Source: Cryptomeria japonica
Lineage: Eukaryota > Streptophyta > Pinopsida > Cupressales > Cupressaceae
Length of the DNA: 64,000 nucleotides
Assembly: GCF_030272615.1 (NCBI RefSeq)
Contig: NC_081409.1
Span: forward strand, 915,110,340 to 915,174,339
Reading direction: 5' to 3'
The position numbers and the translations under genes were made by a program. Numbering within the stretch: the stretch's first letter is position 1; every line of letters starts with the position of its first letter. The notes below the pieces were generated by a model, which saw nothing but the letters and a program-made list of their open reading frames with translations, was not told where the DNA came from and ran no database searches. Positions 24,901-36,788 of this stretch are shown here, one piece after another.

Positions 24901-27530
24901 ATCAACTGACTAAAGTTTGCTCCTCCCATCTCAGACCAAGGGAGCAGTGGTAGAATCTTACTACTTCCTGGAGGAAAATGTTTCAGATTATTGGTAAGAA
25001 GTATGCTATGGACAGGTCTAAGGAGGAGTCATTTCTTCAAACCAGGATTAATGAGATTAAACAGAAATTTTAGAGTAAGGGGAATGACCTTAGGCTAGAA
25101 GGAGAGTTGTCTTCGGTCAAGAACCTTTTAAGGAATTTGCAGAACTTCAAGATCAAAGGGCAGAAGGTTAGAGTTAGAATGAACTGTAGTAAAGGTGGAG
25201 ATAAGGGATCCAGTTATTTCTTCAATCTTATCAGAGCTAAAAATAAGAGAGAACTTATTGAAGACATTCAAGTCAAAAACTTAATTACTATTGATTTGGT
25301 AGCCATCAAAGAGGCATTCTTCAGTTTTTATAATAGTCTCTTCTCTTTTGAGTATGGGGATAGTAATCAGAAGGCCCTAGAGAAATGTTTATTGTTAATC
25401 CCTAAGAAAATCTCTTGTGAGGATGCTAAGGCTTTGAGTCATAAGATCTCTCCGGAAGAGATAAAAAGTTCTATCACTTCATTAGCCAATGGAAAGTCTC
25501 CAGGGATAGATAGTCTACCTGTTGAGTTCTATAAGAAGTACTTAGAGTGGATAAGCCTGGAATTATTAGCATTATCTTGGAGAAAATATTAATAAAGGTG
25601 TTATCAAGTTGTTACCTAAAGGTGGGGATAAGACTCTGGTTAAAAATTGGAGACCTATCACCTTATTGAATATATCATATAAAATTATTGCAAAAATACT
25701 GGCAAGGAGAATTGTTGGATTCCTAGATAAGTTCATTTCGGCCACATAGACTAGATTCATTAAAGCTAGATATATTCTGAAAAATTTGGTTACCAGTTGG
25801 GAGGCAATGCACTGGGCCAAAGCTGATAATCAGAATGTTGCAATGGTCCTCTTGGACTTTGAGAAAGCATATGATAGAATTGAATGGCTGTTTGTTATAG
25901 GAATGTTACAAGCTTTTAGTTTTCCTTCATACTTTTGTAAATGGATAGACATTCTTTTTAAAGACTCCTCCACAGTCATTGAGGTTAATGGTGATACATT
26001 TGAACCTATCCCACTAAGGAGGTCTATAAGGAAAGGGTGCCCCATTGCCCCAACCCTATTTTTCATTGTTGTGGATGCTCTTTACTACATTCTAAGGGCC
26101 TTGGAACTTGGGCCACCTATCAAAGGTCTTACTCTTCCTAATGTTGATGATTTGATTAATGCTCAATTTGCTGATGACATTGCTTTATTTTTAGCCCTGA
26201 ATGAGGATAACTTTGATAATGCCATGGACAGACTCCTATTTTTTTGTTTGGTCTTTGGGGCTAAGATAACCACCCACAAATCTACAGTGCTTGGATGGTC
26301 TGAGATTCCCCCAAATTGGATCCCATGCAAAGGTTGGCAATGGGCAGGACCAAACTCTATTGTAAGATATCTTGGTATTCCCTTTTCTATTAATCTGGCT
26401 GCTCGAGATATGTGGCAATGGATATACTCTAAAATTGAAAAGAAGCATCTTAAATGGTAGACCCACATGCTTTCCTTGGCTGGCAAAATGTAGATTGTTC
26501 AAAAGGTTCTCTCCTCACATCATATATATTGTGCCTCTACATGGGTGTTTGCCAACTATCAAACCAATAAGCTTGAGAGGATTATGAGGGACCTTTTATG
26601 GTCTAATGGGATGGGGCATAAGAAGAGACACTATGTGAACTAGAATTGGTGTTGCAGACCTAGTTGTATGGGTGGATTGGGTATCAAGGATATCAGGGCT
26701 CATGGCATTGCTTTACCTTCCAAATGGATTGTAAAATCCCTATATGGCAATGAACCTTGGAAGGTGCTGATAAGAAACAATATTAAAATGTCGGTTGTTA
26801 AGAAAGGTAAAACATGGAGGAATATCCCTTTATGTGATATTGTATTAGGGGATTATAGTATGAAGGTCTTTGGATCCAGTGTATTTGCTTCACTATGGAA
26901 GGCATGGTCACAGGTAAGGAGGTTACTCCCCTCTAAGGATGCAATAGGCAGTTCTCTAGCATATGCTGTTGTGGATAGATCTATTTGGTGGGGGGGTGAA
27001 CTTGAACAATAAACCCCTTGCTTTGACTCAAAGCTACTCTGCTAAGATTTGGAATGATAAAGGTATATCTCTGATTAAGAATGTACTGATTGACAACCGA
27101 CTTGGCTCTTGGATGTGGATTAAGTCTAAATATGAGATCTCTGTTTCACAAAAGAAAACATACTCACTCATTGGTAAGGCTACAAGTTGTTTTTTCCCTG
27201 GTAAGATCATGGATACTGTCTCCTTTTTGAAATAACTTAAATAGCTGGATGGCTCTCCATTTTTGGAAATTTCTACTAAACAGATTTACTTGATGCTGAA
27301 GGAGGATTACTCAATCTTTTCTAGAGTTAATCAAGGTTGGGATTTTGACTGGCCTAAGTCTAGGTGGCAATTTGTTTTTGATTTCTTTTGGCATTATCCC
27401 ATTGAACCTAAAAAGTCTTGTTTTAGATGGCCCCTTATGTTAAAAAAGCTAGCTGTTGGTTCCTTTTTAGTTGCTGAGGGTCTCATGTCTATTAAATGTG
27501 TTGTGTGCAATGTCCAAGAATCCTTTTAGC
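24901..27530 (+). pseudogene. LINE ORF2 reverse transcriptase and zf-RVT region
   Basis: RT landmarks in order: NGKSPGIDSLPVEFYKKY, NWRPITLLNISYKIIAKIL, VLLDFEKAYDRIEW (first catalytic Asp), RKGCPIAPTLF and QFADDIALFL (FADD box). Downstream is the plant LINE thumb (STVLGW, YLGIPF) and GGLGIKDIRAHGIAL, then a zf-RVT-like tail (FRWPLMLKKLAVGSF, CVVCNVQES) in other frames. The enzyme performs target-primed reverse transcription. Interrupted at about 25.58, 25.75, 26.46, 26.64 and 27.01 kb. Confidence 0.9.
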
Positions 27531-28287
27531 ACCTTTTTTTGGGGTGTGAGTTTTCTCATGGTGTGTGGTCCATTTTTCTTAGCCCTTCTATTGTTTGGAA
27601 CCACCAGCCTAGTCCTTCCTGGAGTGAGGTCCTTGCTAGTTTTGTAGAATCTTTTGATCTTAAGCTGAACCGGTTCTAGTCTGTCTTTTCTTGTGAGGTG
27701 TTGTGGTTTCTTTAGAAGGAAAGAAATGGAGAGGTTTTTTCAAAACAAGAGGAGGAGGCTTACCAAGTTTAATAATAAACTCACATATTTCTATATTATG
27801 TCACAAGTTTTTGTTGTCTTGGAGATCTCTAAAGATAGATTCATGACCTTGGTTCATGAGGGTGCTCTGCAGATTTACAAGGAAGATATCTAGTCTGTCC
27901 AGTACTTCAAGAAGCATATGGATATGTTGCATTCGAAGGAGATTGAGGCCTTGGTTCAGTATATGCAGAAGCTTAAACTTGAAGATTCAGATGTGCTTCT
28001 CCCTAGAAATGGGGATAAAGGCACAAGAGAACAGTGAGCAGGGTGGCTTCTTTTTGTTACCTTTAGATTGACCTATGAGGCATTTTGTATTAATCCTTCA
28101 TATATGTTGTTCATATTGTAATACATAGTCATCTGACACAGGGCTATGACCTGTTTTGATATACATGTGAAAAAAGATATTGTACAAAGCAGGAAATAGA
28201 AGAAAACAATGCAAAATATATGTAAGAAATAGGGCACCTGTTAGGAATGATGTATATGTTCTAAACTATTTTAATATATAAAAAAAG
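27531..28287 (+). other. LINE 3' part and tail
   Basis: Holds the remaining zf-RVT-like coding (LGCEFSHGVW, SEVLWFL patterns in shifted frames), then a 3' UTR with CATTTTGTATTAATCC and a terminal A-rich run. No separate gene. Confidence 0.65.
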
Positions 28288-28299
28288 TTCCTTCCTTCT

Positions 28300-28514
28300 A
28301 GCTTAAGTTGATGATAACCTTTCTTGCATGACAAGAATAAACTCATTTGCAAAATTCAATTCATCTTGTAGTTTCAAGTTCTTCATCCTTTCAGCATAAT
28401 AATCATCAAGAGACATCTCAAGTTGCTTTTCCATAGCCATGTTCAAAGATTCTGGTTTTAGGATCTTCCTCAAGTTGTTAAACTTCTTCTAGGGTACTAG
28501 GCTTTGATACCAAT
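28300..28514 (-). pseudogene. E2 gag 5' end and primer-binding site
   Basis: On the minus strand TTGGTATCAAAGCC directly follows the LTR end, the expected initiator-Met tRNA type PBS of copia elements (TGGTATCAGAGC with changes). The coding sequence that follows is helical and acidic (LQDELNFANEFILVMQERL) and joins the coiled coil at 22056 when the LINE is removed. Confidence 0.75.
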
Positions 28515-29458
28515 TGTTGGGATCCAAGAACACTAAGGAGGGGGGGGGGTGAATCAGTGTTCTGCCGATAAGATAAGATTTTATCCTTTTATACCATACA
28601 CATATAAACCGGTAAATAAATAAACATATAAATTGAAGCAAATAAATGATCCACATGAATGAACAGCATAACACATAGAATTTATACGTGGAAAACCTCA
28701 AAGAGGAAAAACCATGGTGGGATTTGTGACCCACAATATTAGTTCACTAGCCATATGAAAGATATTACATATAATGGGGGCCTGCACATGCAAGAAGGCA
28801 CATTGCCTAGAGCACACTACTCATCACTAAAGAGTCTCACTGATTACAAGCTTCTAGTGAAGTAAAACAATGAAAATGAACTCACAAAATGTATCTGCTA
28901 TGCCAAATAGAGTTCCGGTTCTAGCTCTGCTTTGTACCGGTTCATAAACCTTGAACACTACTACCGGTATCACCTTCCCTCCAAGAATGTCTTACAAAAT
29001 ATTTACAGATCATTGCATGATACAATATTTGCATACAAATGATTTTCGCATTCTCAATCCACATCCACAAGTTCTATCCTCAGATAAAATCATGATATCA
29101 TAATGACCTAACACATTGACCTATATACCCATTACAAACAATATGCCTTATGTTGGCTTACAATACATTACAAAATATATTTCATGTCGGCCTTGACAAT
29201 AATTACAAAATAATTTTCTAAATAAATCTTCCTTGATGTCGGCTTCCTTGAAGTACTTGATGTCGGTGCCGGTGCCGGTGCCGGTTCCTGTGTAACCTTG
29301 GATACTCCAATACCAGTGTCTGTCGGTAAATGCCTCCTAATGCCTCCTAATGTCGGTGTCTATCAGTAAATGCCTCCTAATGTCGGTATATGACTTTCAT
29401 CTGATCTTGTTGCCATCAATGACAACAAAATGAATCTGATGAGTGTCAATTGCCAAAA
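28515..29458 (-). repeat. 5' LTR of E2
   Basis: Starts TGTTGGGATCC on the plus strand and ends TTGCCAAAA (ACA changed to AAA), followed by the duplication TTCTC. It contains the G-run with TGAATCAG and short tandem GGTGCC and GCCTCCTAAT units absent from or fewer in the partner LTR. Confidence 0.85.
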
Positions 29459-29463
29459 TTCTC

Positions 29464-29808
29464 AACACCTTGCTAACCACTGTGGTATCCTCCACTATAC
29501 CTCCAACACTTTTGATCTCTCTGACTATCTCCTTGATCCTCTGACCATACTATTGAATGTTTTCTCCTTCAGCCATTCACATATCATCAAATTTACCTCT
29601 CAGACTCTCTTCTTTGGCAATATTAACATGCTCATCACTGCTATCGATATCTTCCAGTTTATTTCATACCTCATATGCAGTCTCCAATCCATGAACATAA
29701 ACATACTCTAAATCGGACAAGGAATTGATAATGGCCTCCAATGCTTGATTGTTCTCTTGTTGCTCATTTTGATTATTTGACAAAATCCCACTAGGCAAGT
29801 TATATTTA
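29464..29808 (-). pseudogene. C1 gag 5' part (UBN2-like)
   Basis: Read on the minus strand it gives a copia Gag helix set: LEAIINSLSDLEYVYVHGL, AYEVWNKLEDIY-like with a stop in place of the Trp, ESLRGKFDDM and RIKEIVREIKSVGG. This is the classical copia Gag core. It is truncated on the right at 29809, where a gypsy-type LTR starts, and on the left by E2. The remainder is at 7969-8548. Confidence 0.8.
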
Positions 29809-31610
29809 TGTTAGTTGTCCCTTCTTTTCTTTTGAGTTTCAATTTAAAAGTCGTTCTTTAATTATTATTTTCCTTTCCAGTTGTGTGCTTCCTTCCTTTG
29901 AACTTAAGTGATTGAACCTTTTCTTAGTTCAAAGTTCAAGTTCAATGCCCACTTTAAAGTTAGTTGTCTTCGCGGGTTTATTTCATGGTAAAAGGCGAGC
30001 GCTATTGTTGAAAGTTCATGTTGAATTTGAACCTTTGAACCTTTTGGTTCAAGGTTCAAGGTTCAAAGTTAGTTGTGTGTTAGTCTTATCTTTTCTTGTT
30101 TGTTGTCTTTTGTTTTTTTATGCCGTGAAAACTATTTTGTGTTGTGTTCTATGTTTCTTCTCAGAGTTGAACTTGAACCCTTGAACCTTTTGGTTCTTGG
30201 TTCAAGGTTCAATGCTCAAAATTCATAGTCTGAGGCCTCATTTAGAAGTGGTGCGCATATCATGGAGGGAAAATGATGGCAGGAAAGGAAGTATTCTAGG
30301 AAGTTCGGTATGTTAGTTTCTAATTATAACAAGTAATTATGATAATTCATGTGACATGTAATGGAGTGACCCGAAATTAAATGCATGCCAGATATTCATC
30401 AAATCAGGTGTCAATTCACACGAACTTACTTAATTAGTAAAGCAAGCTAGGATTTGAGTGATATTTTATTCATTTTTTGTTAAAAAAGATAGAAATCTCT
30501 CAAGTATTTTCTCAGTAGCTGTGAAAGCGAAGGAGGCCGGAGATATTGTATCTACACTCAGAAGGTTTCAGGAATTTCTTGTCAGGATCAGTTTTTCGAT
30601 AAGTATGAGAGGGGCCATCATGAGGCCAACTTTGCCAAAATTGGGTCATACTTCCTATTTGATTAGCTCACTATCAGAGATGGGTGACACTTCACTGACG
30701 CAAGCATACCTCACTGATTTCCTAGAAAGAGCTAAGAATCCAACTCAAAATTTCATGATGGAGGAAATCACAAGTGGTTTAATTGAAGCTATTGCATTTC
30801 CTGTTGCGACACCATGCCCGAAGCTGGTTTTAGAATGCATGAACCGGTATGATGCAAAACAAAGGTGTATTAGGGCTATCAATGGAGAGGTGTCGATGAA
30901 GATTGATAGGGAGACTATAATGGCAGTCATGGGAATTCCCCATAAAGAGTCGTATGAAGACTGGACCATTGGTACCTCATACTCTTTCTTCTCTAAGAAG
31001 AAGAGTACCTACAAAAGCGTAATTGCTAGAAACTAGTTACTGAAATATCCAAAAAGGAGGTTCTAGGTTGTCGTGGCCACTCACCACATAACATTTTATA
31101 ACAGAAGTGCAGGATATTGTTATTTTGTTGAACAGATTGAAGGGAAATACTCATGCCTTCTATTGGGAAGATTGGATGTATTTCTACATTTAATTTATGT
31201 TGAATGGAAGCGCTTATCTAGATTGGGGACAAGATATTGCAGAGAGATTACATGAGGCCTTAAACAAATTTGCAGGGATGTGCGGTTTTTATATGTCCCC
31301 GTACCTATTTTATATGCTCGCCTGCACTTGAGACTGGAATAGTTTATACCATGAACCATGGGTTGATGGGATAAGGGTTTATAAATACTACCCTCACCTG
31401 TAGTAGCAAAAATATGCTGAAAACTTCATGAGGTGGAATGATATTTTTGCAAGTAGACTGGTTCATGAGTTGCAAGGTAACATAAACAAAATAGTATCAA
31501 CAAAAGTAATGGAATTTGTAGGTATCTATGGTAGTTTCTTCAATCAGTTTGCTCAGTTCACTTATGTTAGAGTTGGCGGATTTCATGGTGAACCTTTGAA
31601 GTTACCTAGG
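29809..31610 (+). repeat. G3: first part of a long LTR, diverged relative of the G1 LTR
   Basis: Starts TGTTAGTTGTCCC at the C1 gag junction and parallels the G1 LTR in layout: a leader with TTGAACC/GGTTCAA inverted repeats, then a protein-coding stretch. It stops at 31610, inside the coding stretch, where G1 begins with TGTTAGTCC. Sequence agreement with G1 is clear at the protein level but much weaker in the leader, so it is a different family. The rest of G3 is not in the window. Confidence 0.7.
30458..31610 (+). pseudogene. G3 LTR-encoded protein, N-terminal part (PMD-like, unknown)
   Basis: The region from ATG 30617 onward matches the G1 LTR protein: RPTLPKLGHTSYLISSL, CMNRYDAKQRCIRAINGEV and MGIPHKESYEDWTIG. 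Differences from the G1 copies fall heavily at third codon positions, as expected for a translated gene. The frame is open to 31036 (TAG where G1 copy C has Trp) and is shifted afterwards; the C-terminal piece VGGFHGEPLKLPRC is cut by the G1 insertion. The pattern 'RYD…GEV…I-RE…MGIPHK' resembles the core of plant mobile domains, which is only an inference. Confidence 0.65.
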
Positions 31611-34600
31611 TGTTAGTCCACCTGTAATTTTTCCCTTTTTAATTCAAATTCACGGGTTGCCTTTTGTGCCTTTGCTTTCGTCGGGTCATTTGTTCTCATC
31701 GTACTTAAACCATTGAACTCTTTTGTCAAAAGGTTCATTTGGTTCAAGGTTCAAAGTCTGATTTAAAAGAAAGTTGTTTTGGTCTTTGTCACTGTGTGAA
31801 CAAGCGTGTTTTCTTTGTTTTTGGTCATTGAAGTTTTGAACTCATTGAACCAAATTTCAAAAGGTTCAAGGTTCAAGGTTCGAAACGCCTTTTAGTAAGT
31901 CATGTCAATGTATTGTTATATGACAAGCGTGAGTCTTTTTACGTTGAGTTGATGTGCGGTCTTGAAGCTTGAAGCAAATTTCAAGTGGTTCAAAAGGTTC
32001 AAGGTTCACTTTAAATAGTCCTTTTCGTTTGCCGCTCGTTCCCGGTGTTGTTTATGTGTCGCTCGTTATTGTTATATTTCTATGAACTGTTGAGCCTTTT
32101 GTTCAAGTGGTTCAAGGTTCATAGGTTCATTTCAAACTAACTCGAAAGCTCTTTTGTGGAAATAAAAGCGGCATGACAAGAAGGAATATTCCCCTATTCG
32201 GCTTTTTGAAATTATAAATGTAGAAAGTAATCATGCAAACATCAAATTTCCTGTCTAGAAGTGATGGATAATTAAGGTGTCAGGTTTGTCATTTCACTGT
32301 TACTTTGCATACTAGGGTAAATCATGATGAAGCATGTGTGGCCCTTTAGATATTTACCCATCTGATTAAAGGAAAAATGTATGAGTTTATTTCCATATTT
32401 AGGAAGGTCACAGTTGTCATACTTCAATAAATTGGAGGCGTCGAAGGTAAATTCAACTCTATTCTCTGGAAGAATTTTCAGTTTTCATGGTGTTATCGGG
32501 TAAGTTTAGTTGTTTTCTCCTATGTTGTGTTTCTTTGTGTAATGAAGTTTTATCAGTATAGAAAAGGGGGAAATCTGAAAAATTGTTGGGGTAGCATACT
32601 TTATTGCTATTAAAATTTCTTGGTTAAGGGAATAGATAGTTAAAATGAGGCCAGTGCTTCCAAAGCTTGACCGAACCTCATGTTTAGTGAGTATCTTACC
32701 GGAAATGGAAGACACCTCCTTAGTTCATGTAGATTTGGGGGATTTCCTTTAAAGGACTAGGAACCCTTAGGCTGGTTCATTAATGGAGAAGATAGTTAAG
32801 AGTTGTCTTGTGGAAGCTGCTGCATTTCCGCTCGTCACGTCGTGTTTAGATTTATTGTTGGCTTGCATGAACAGATATGACTCTGAGAAAAGGTGTATCA
32901 GAACCAGTGATGGTGAAGTGTTAGTCAGTATTAATAGGGAAATAGTGATGGCAACAATGGGTATTCTACATAGAGAGGAGTATGAGGATTGGACCATTGG
33001 GAATTCATACGCCTATTTATTTGAGAAGAATAACAAGTACAGAAGTGTAATTGCAAGAAATTAGCTCTTGAGGGTTCATAAAGGAGGATCACGACTACCC
33101 AAACCCCTAACCAGAGAACACCTCATCACAAAGGTGTGGGACATTGTTGTGCTTTTGAACAGAGTAAAGGGGAATTCACATTCCTTCTATTGGGAAGACT
33201 AGATGTACTTTTTCATCCAAGTGGTTCTATCTGGTGACTGGTTTCTGGATTAGTCTTAGGTAATTGCGGAGAGGCTTCACAAAGGACTAAGCAACTTTGT
33301 GGGGATGACTGGGTTTTACATGTCTTCTTACCTGTATTATATTTTAGCTTGCACAAGAGATTGTCCTGGATTACCCAATGAACCCTGGATTGATGGAATG
33401 AGGGTTTACAATTATTACCCTTTGTTGCAACAACAAAGACATGTTGAACAAATTGACAGATGAAATGGAGTCTTTGCAGGAAGGTTGGCCTTTTAACTTC
33501 ATGGTGATGCAAACAAGAGAATGTTCATTGAGGCTATGGAATTTGTGAGTATATATGGGAGTTTCTTTATCCAATTTCCACAGTTCACTTACATACAGGT
33601 AGGTGGTTTTGAAGGCCAACCATTCAAATTACCCAGGTACACCTTTGATAGCTACATGCTTATAGAAGTGAGCAGGCAGTTGGATTATATAGATAAAAGA
33701 TTAGGGGCAAAGGGTGAATCTGGGGTGGTATTTCCCATTGAAGTTGGGTATTACAGTTGCAAATCAGTATCAGATGCCTTGAATCAGGAACTGTAGTTCA
33801 AAAGGATGAACCTGCAGCCATATGTGGCTAGCCAAATATTTGACAACAAAGGTTATGCAAGGGAGAACCTTAGTATAGACAGTCATTTCTGTCATGAACC
33901 TCAGATAGAGGATTATTGGGAAAACTGCAAGGATAAGCACGAAGTAAGAAAGAGGTGGTCAAGATTCACTTTAGGACAGATAGCTATCTTGAGGATCCCA
34001 TTTAATACATCAGGTGTATTGAAAGATATAGAGGAAGATGTCTTGGATCCTGAGTTTGGTATTGAGATTGAAGGGAAACCGATTCCATAAATTGACTGGA
34101 ACAAAAAAGAAGATGATAGCATCCAAACAAGGACCTTCAATGTTGTTAGGAGAACAAAGAGATGGTTAAGGAAACTGAAATTCAAGGAGGGTCCTCACAT
34201 GTCCTCACATGAATCAATAAGTGATTCACACATCGTGGTTCAATCCCTTGTTTTTGCCACTAATGAAATTGCTGATGTTGCAGGTGTCTCAAAGCCCGCT
34301 GTAGAGAAAATACTACCAAGGTCAGGAAGGTTGCCATTCGGTCTTACAACTACTTGAGTAACTCAGTCTAGAAGCAAAGAGAAGGGTAGGGAGCCTATTC
34401 TGCAACAGGTCATGGTGGACTTAGACACCAGTGAAGAGCTTGAACAAACAATGATGCAGAAAATGGATACAAATGAAGAAGTGGAAATTCCACAGGATCC
34501 CATGAATACCCTGGCAATCGCTACCTCCTTAGATGCACAGATCACCCCACCACCTAAAGAACCTACCCATGCACCAAGATGGTTGGAAGCCACCATTGGA

Positions 34601-36604
34601 AAGAAGAGGAGCATGATGCCAGTCACCATTCCACTAGAGGACATGGTTAGTAAATGCTTGGGAAAATAATTAAAGCCCAAAAAGCTCAAAACACAAGCAA
34701 TGCTTGATGTGGATGACACCACAAGACACTGGACAACTGAAGTGGCCAAGCCCATTCCTAAGAGAGACACAGATAAGGCCATAGAGGAAGATTTTACTAT
34801 GGAGAAAATATATTTGGGGGTTGCATCAAGGGTCATAGATGTAAAACATCTAGAATCCTCTACAAAGAGGATAATCTCAAGGAATTGGAAAGATGAAAAA
34901 GACAAGAGAGGAATGAAGAAAATGGTCACACAGATGGCAGAATACATGAACGCTATTCACAACCTAGATCCTCAACCATTGTCACAGATTCCAGTGTCAT
35001 TTGACCCTAAGTCTCCAGCAAACCAGAAGATGCTTGATCAAGTTCAAAGAAACAGGGTAGTGATGAAGATGTTTAACAAGTGGTTGGACCTAATAATTCA
35101 ATAAGGATCATAATATATTATTAATTTGGCTAAGGTTCATAAAGATGCAGAAACCATGAGTAAAGAGCTCGAGCTGAAGACGGTCACCTGGAAAAAGGAA
35201 AGGATTAAGTGGGTAGCAGTTCTCGCACAAATGAATGATGTCCAAAAGTATGGAGTGTTGAAGTTCCTAGCTGAGAAACTAGTGGAGAATCTAGATGATA
35301 ATGTGCTATACGTGTCAAAGAAAAATGTGGAACAACGTAATTCAGTCATCAGGCAGGGCCATGAAGAGTCCACCAAGCTACTCAGAGGACTGACTGACTT
35401 GATTGACACTATATAGAAAGGTCTTAAATGTATTGATATCCAACTTATGAAGGAGGGAGCCAAGGTGATTGACGAAGTTGTAGATATGATTAAAGTCTTT
35501 CAAGATAGAGTCCATTCCATTCAGACCACAAAATATTTGACTACCAATGACTTTTCGAAGGTAGCAAGGATTGAATCAATGCTCATAGTCTGTTCTGCTC
35601 ACTTAGAGTTTCATAAAGCGAAGGTCACGTAGGTGAATATGGACAAAGAAGTGTGGAAGAAGATGATCATACACATTGGCCTGCCCTATTTCCAAGTTAT
35701 CCTGAACTTTTCGGCAGCACACCTAGAATGGCGTGGATCCGTGACAAAGCAGGACAAGCCCATAACTTCCTCAGTTGTGGTGGATGCTTAGTTGTTCTAC
35801 AATGAAATGTCGGCCTTTTAGTGGCTATTAGTTTAGTTCTCTTTTATGTTATTTTAATGGTTTCTTTCACCAAAGTGAAAGTAAAGGTTATTTGTTAATC
35901 ATGTAAAAACTATGGTGTGGTGGCTATTTAAGCTGAAAAGCTTGCCTCTGAATAGGTTCTGAAACTATGATTTTGGAAACAATAGAAGAGTTTTTTATAC
36001 GAATTGTAGGAATGATACAATGGCTGATTATTAATGGAATGTTGTGTTATCTTTGAATCTATGCATTCTGGGATTCATGATATTTTTTAGGTTGTTGTGT
36101 GGGCATGATATAATCTGGTAATCAATCATCTTTGCATTTCTTCTCAGTTCATATTTATTATAAGTTGTTGGATGACTCACATGGTGCTGATCTGCTTAAT
36201 CCCCCTTGCCCTGTGAGGCATGAGAGAGTCTCGATTGAGCTATTAGTTTCTCTTGCCAAGTCCCCATTTTGTTTTGAATGTATGCAACAAATATGCTTTA
36301 AATCAGAGTCTGTGAGCTCCCCTCTTAACATTCTTTCATAAAAATTTAGGTGTTTATTTGTGTTGATGGATAAATGCTGAAGCCTTTTCAATACTTTCTG
36401 GTTAAAAGTGTTACTATATCAATTGTACAATTAATTCATTGTAAATCATATGAGGAGCTGCCCTCTAATGCAGAGGTTGAATTTTCATTAATTCTTCCAA
36501 CTTTTGGTATATTTGTTTCTTTCTAAAGGGTAAAACAGAGTCATATTTTGCTTGAGAAGATAATAGTTGAAATTTCAAGAAGGAGACAAATCTGTTAACC
36601 AACA
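31611..36604 (+). repeat. 5' LTR of G1, about 5.0 kb, protein-coding
   Basis: TG…CA termini (TGTTAGTCC and ACCAACA), followed at 36605 by a PBS. The first ~2.25 kb matches 56827-59083 in order and orientation. It comprises a ~1-kb leader with four TTGAACC/GGTTCAA modules, a possible splice donor (GGGTAAGTTT near 32.50 kb), a ~3.15-kb coding block and ~0.8 kb of tail. That length is exceptional for an LTR. Confidence 0.8.
32645..35791 (+). pseudogene. G1 LTR-encoded protein, 5' copy (~1,050 codons)
   Basis: From ATG 32645 to TAG 35791 everything lies in one reading frame. It is interrupted only by stop codons (for example 33062 and 33199, where Trp codons stand in relatives), and I found no frameshift. 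Order: an N-terminal globular part with RYDSEKRCIRTSDGEV and MGILHREEYEDWTIG; a middle with YMSSYLYYILACTRDCPGLP and EFVSIYGSFFIQFPQFTYI; a polar linker after residue ~540; and a charged, helical C-terminal third (MSKELELKTVTWKKERIKW). The N-terminal pattern recalls plant mobile domains, but this is unproven. No catalytic motif is seen. It lies wholly inside the LTR. Confidence 0.65.
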
Positions 36605-36788
36605 AATTTTTGGCGACTCCGTTGAGGACTCAAATTATAAGACTGGTTGCCTAGTTGCAAGGTTGGAGTCAAGGAGATATACTAGGTTCCAAAGAAGGGA
36701 AGGGGTTTTTGATTCTATCTTTCAGTAGTTACAGAACCTAAATTTTCAACCCACTTTCTCATCTCAAAGAAGGGCAAGAAGTGGGCCT
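36605..36788 (+). promoter_or_regulatory. G1 primer-binding site and short leader
   Basis: TTTTTGGCGACTCCGTTGAGG immediately follows the LTR CA end and has the TGGCG start expected of a gypsy PBS. A Ser/Pro-rich reading frame follows into gag. The tRNA partner was not determined. Confidence 0.65.

Larger units (their letters stand above)
22069..28287 (+). mobile_element. Full-length plant LINE (non-LTR retrotransposon)
   Basis: Flanked by a perfect 12-bp duplication TTCCTTCCTTCT (22057-22068 and 28288-28299). It ends in a short A-rich tail (ATATATAAAAAAAG). ORF1 carries a DUF4283-like domain and a knuckle; ORF2 carries endonuclease, RT and a zf-RVT tail. Removing it rejoins the E2 gag frame (…ARRKEILQKQ…) in register, which confirms the insertion. 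Multiple stops and shifts make it inactive. Confidence 0.9.
8549..29458 (-). mobile_element. E2: non-autonomous copia-like element with its own nested insertions
   Basis: Two related LTRs (8549-9431 and 28515-29458) begin TGTTGGGATCC on the plus strand and are flanked by the perfect duplication TTCTC (8544-8548 and 29459-29463). A PBS next to the right LTR and polypurine tracts next to the left one set the minus orientation. After removing the L1 element and the LINE, roughly 3 kb of body remains. It encodes a coiled-coil, multi-knuckle Gag-like protein and a second unknown frame, with no protease, integrase or RT. It probably depended on an autonomous copia relative. Confidence 0.8.
3159..29808 (-). 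mobile_element. Ty1/copia element C1, interrupted by nested insertions
   Basis: On the minus strand the order is gag, protease, integrase, RT, RNase H, then polypurine tract and 3' LTR, the Ty1/copia order (integrase before RT). The gag gene is split: its 5' part is at 29464-29808 and its 3' part at 7969-8548, with element E2 lying between with a perfect 5-bp duplication. The far 5' end, 5' LTR included, is missing because another element (G3) begins at 29809. Many stops and frameshifts show it is dead. It is the oldest recognisable layer of this nest. Confidence 0.85.
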
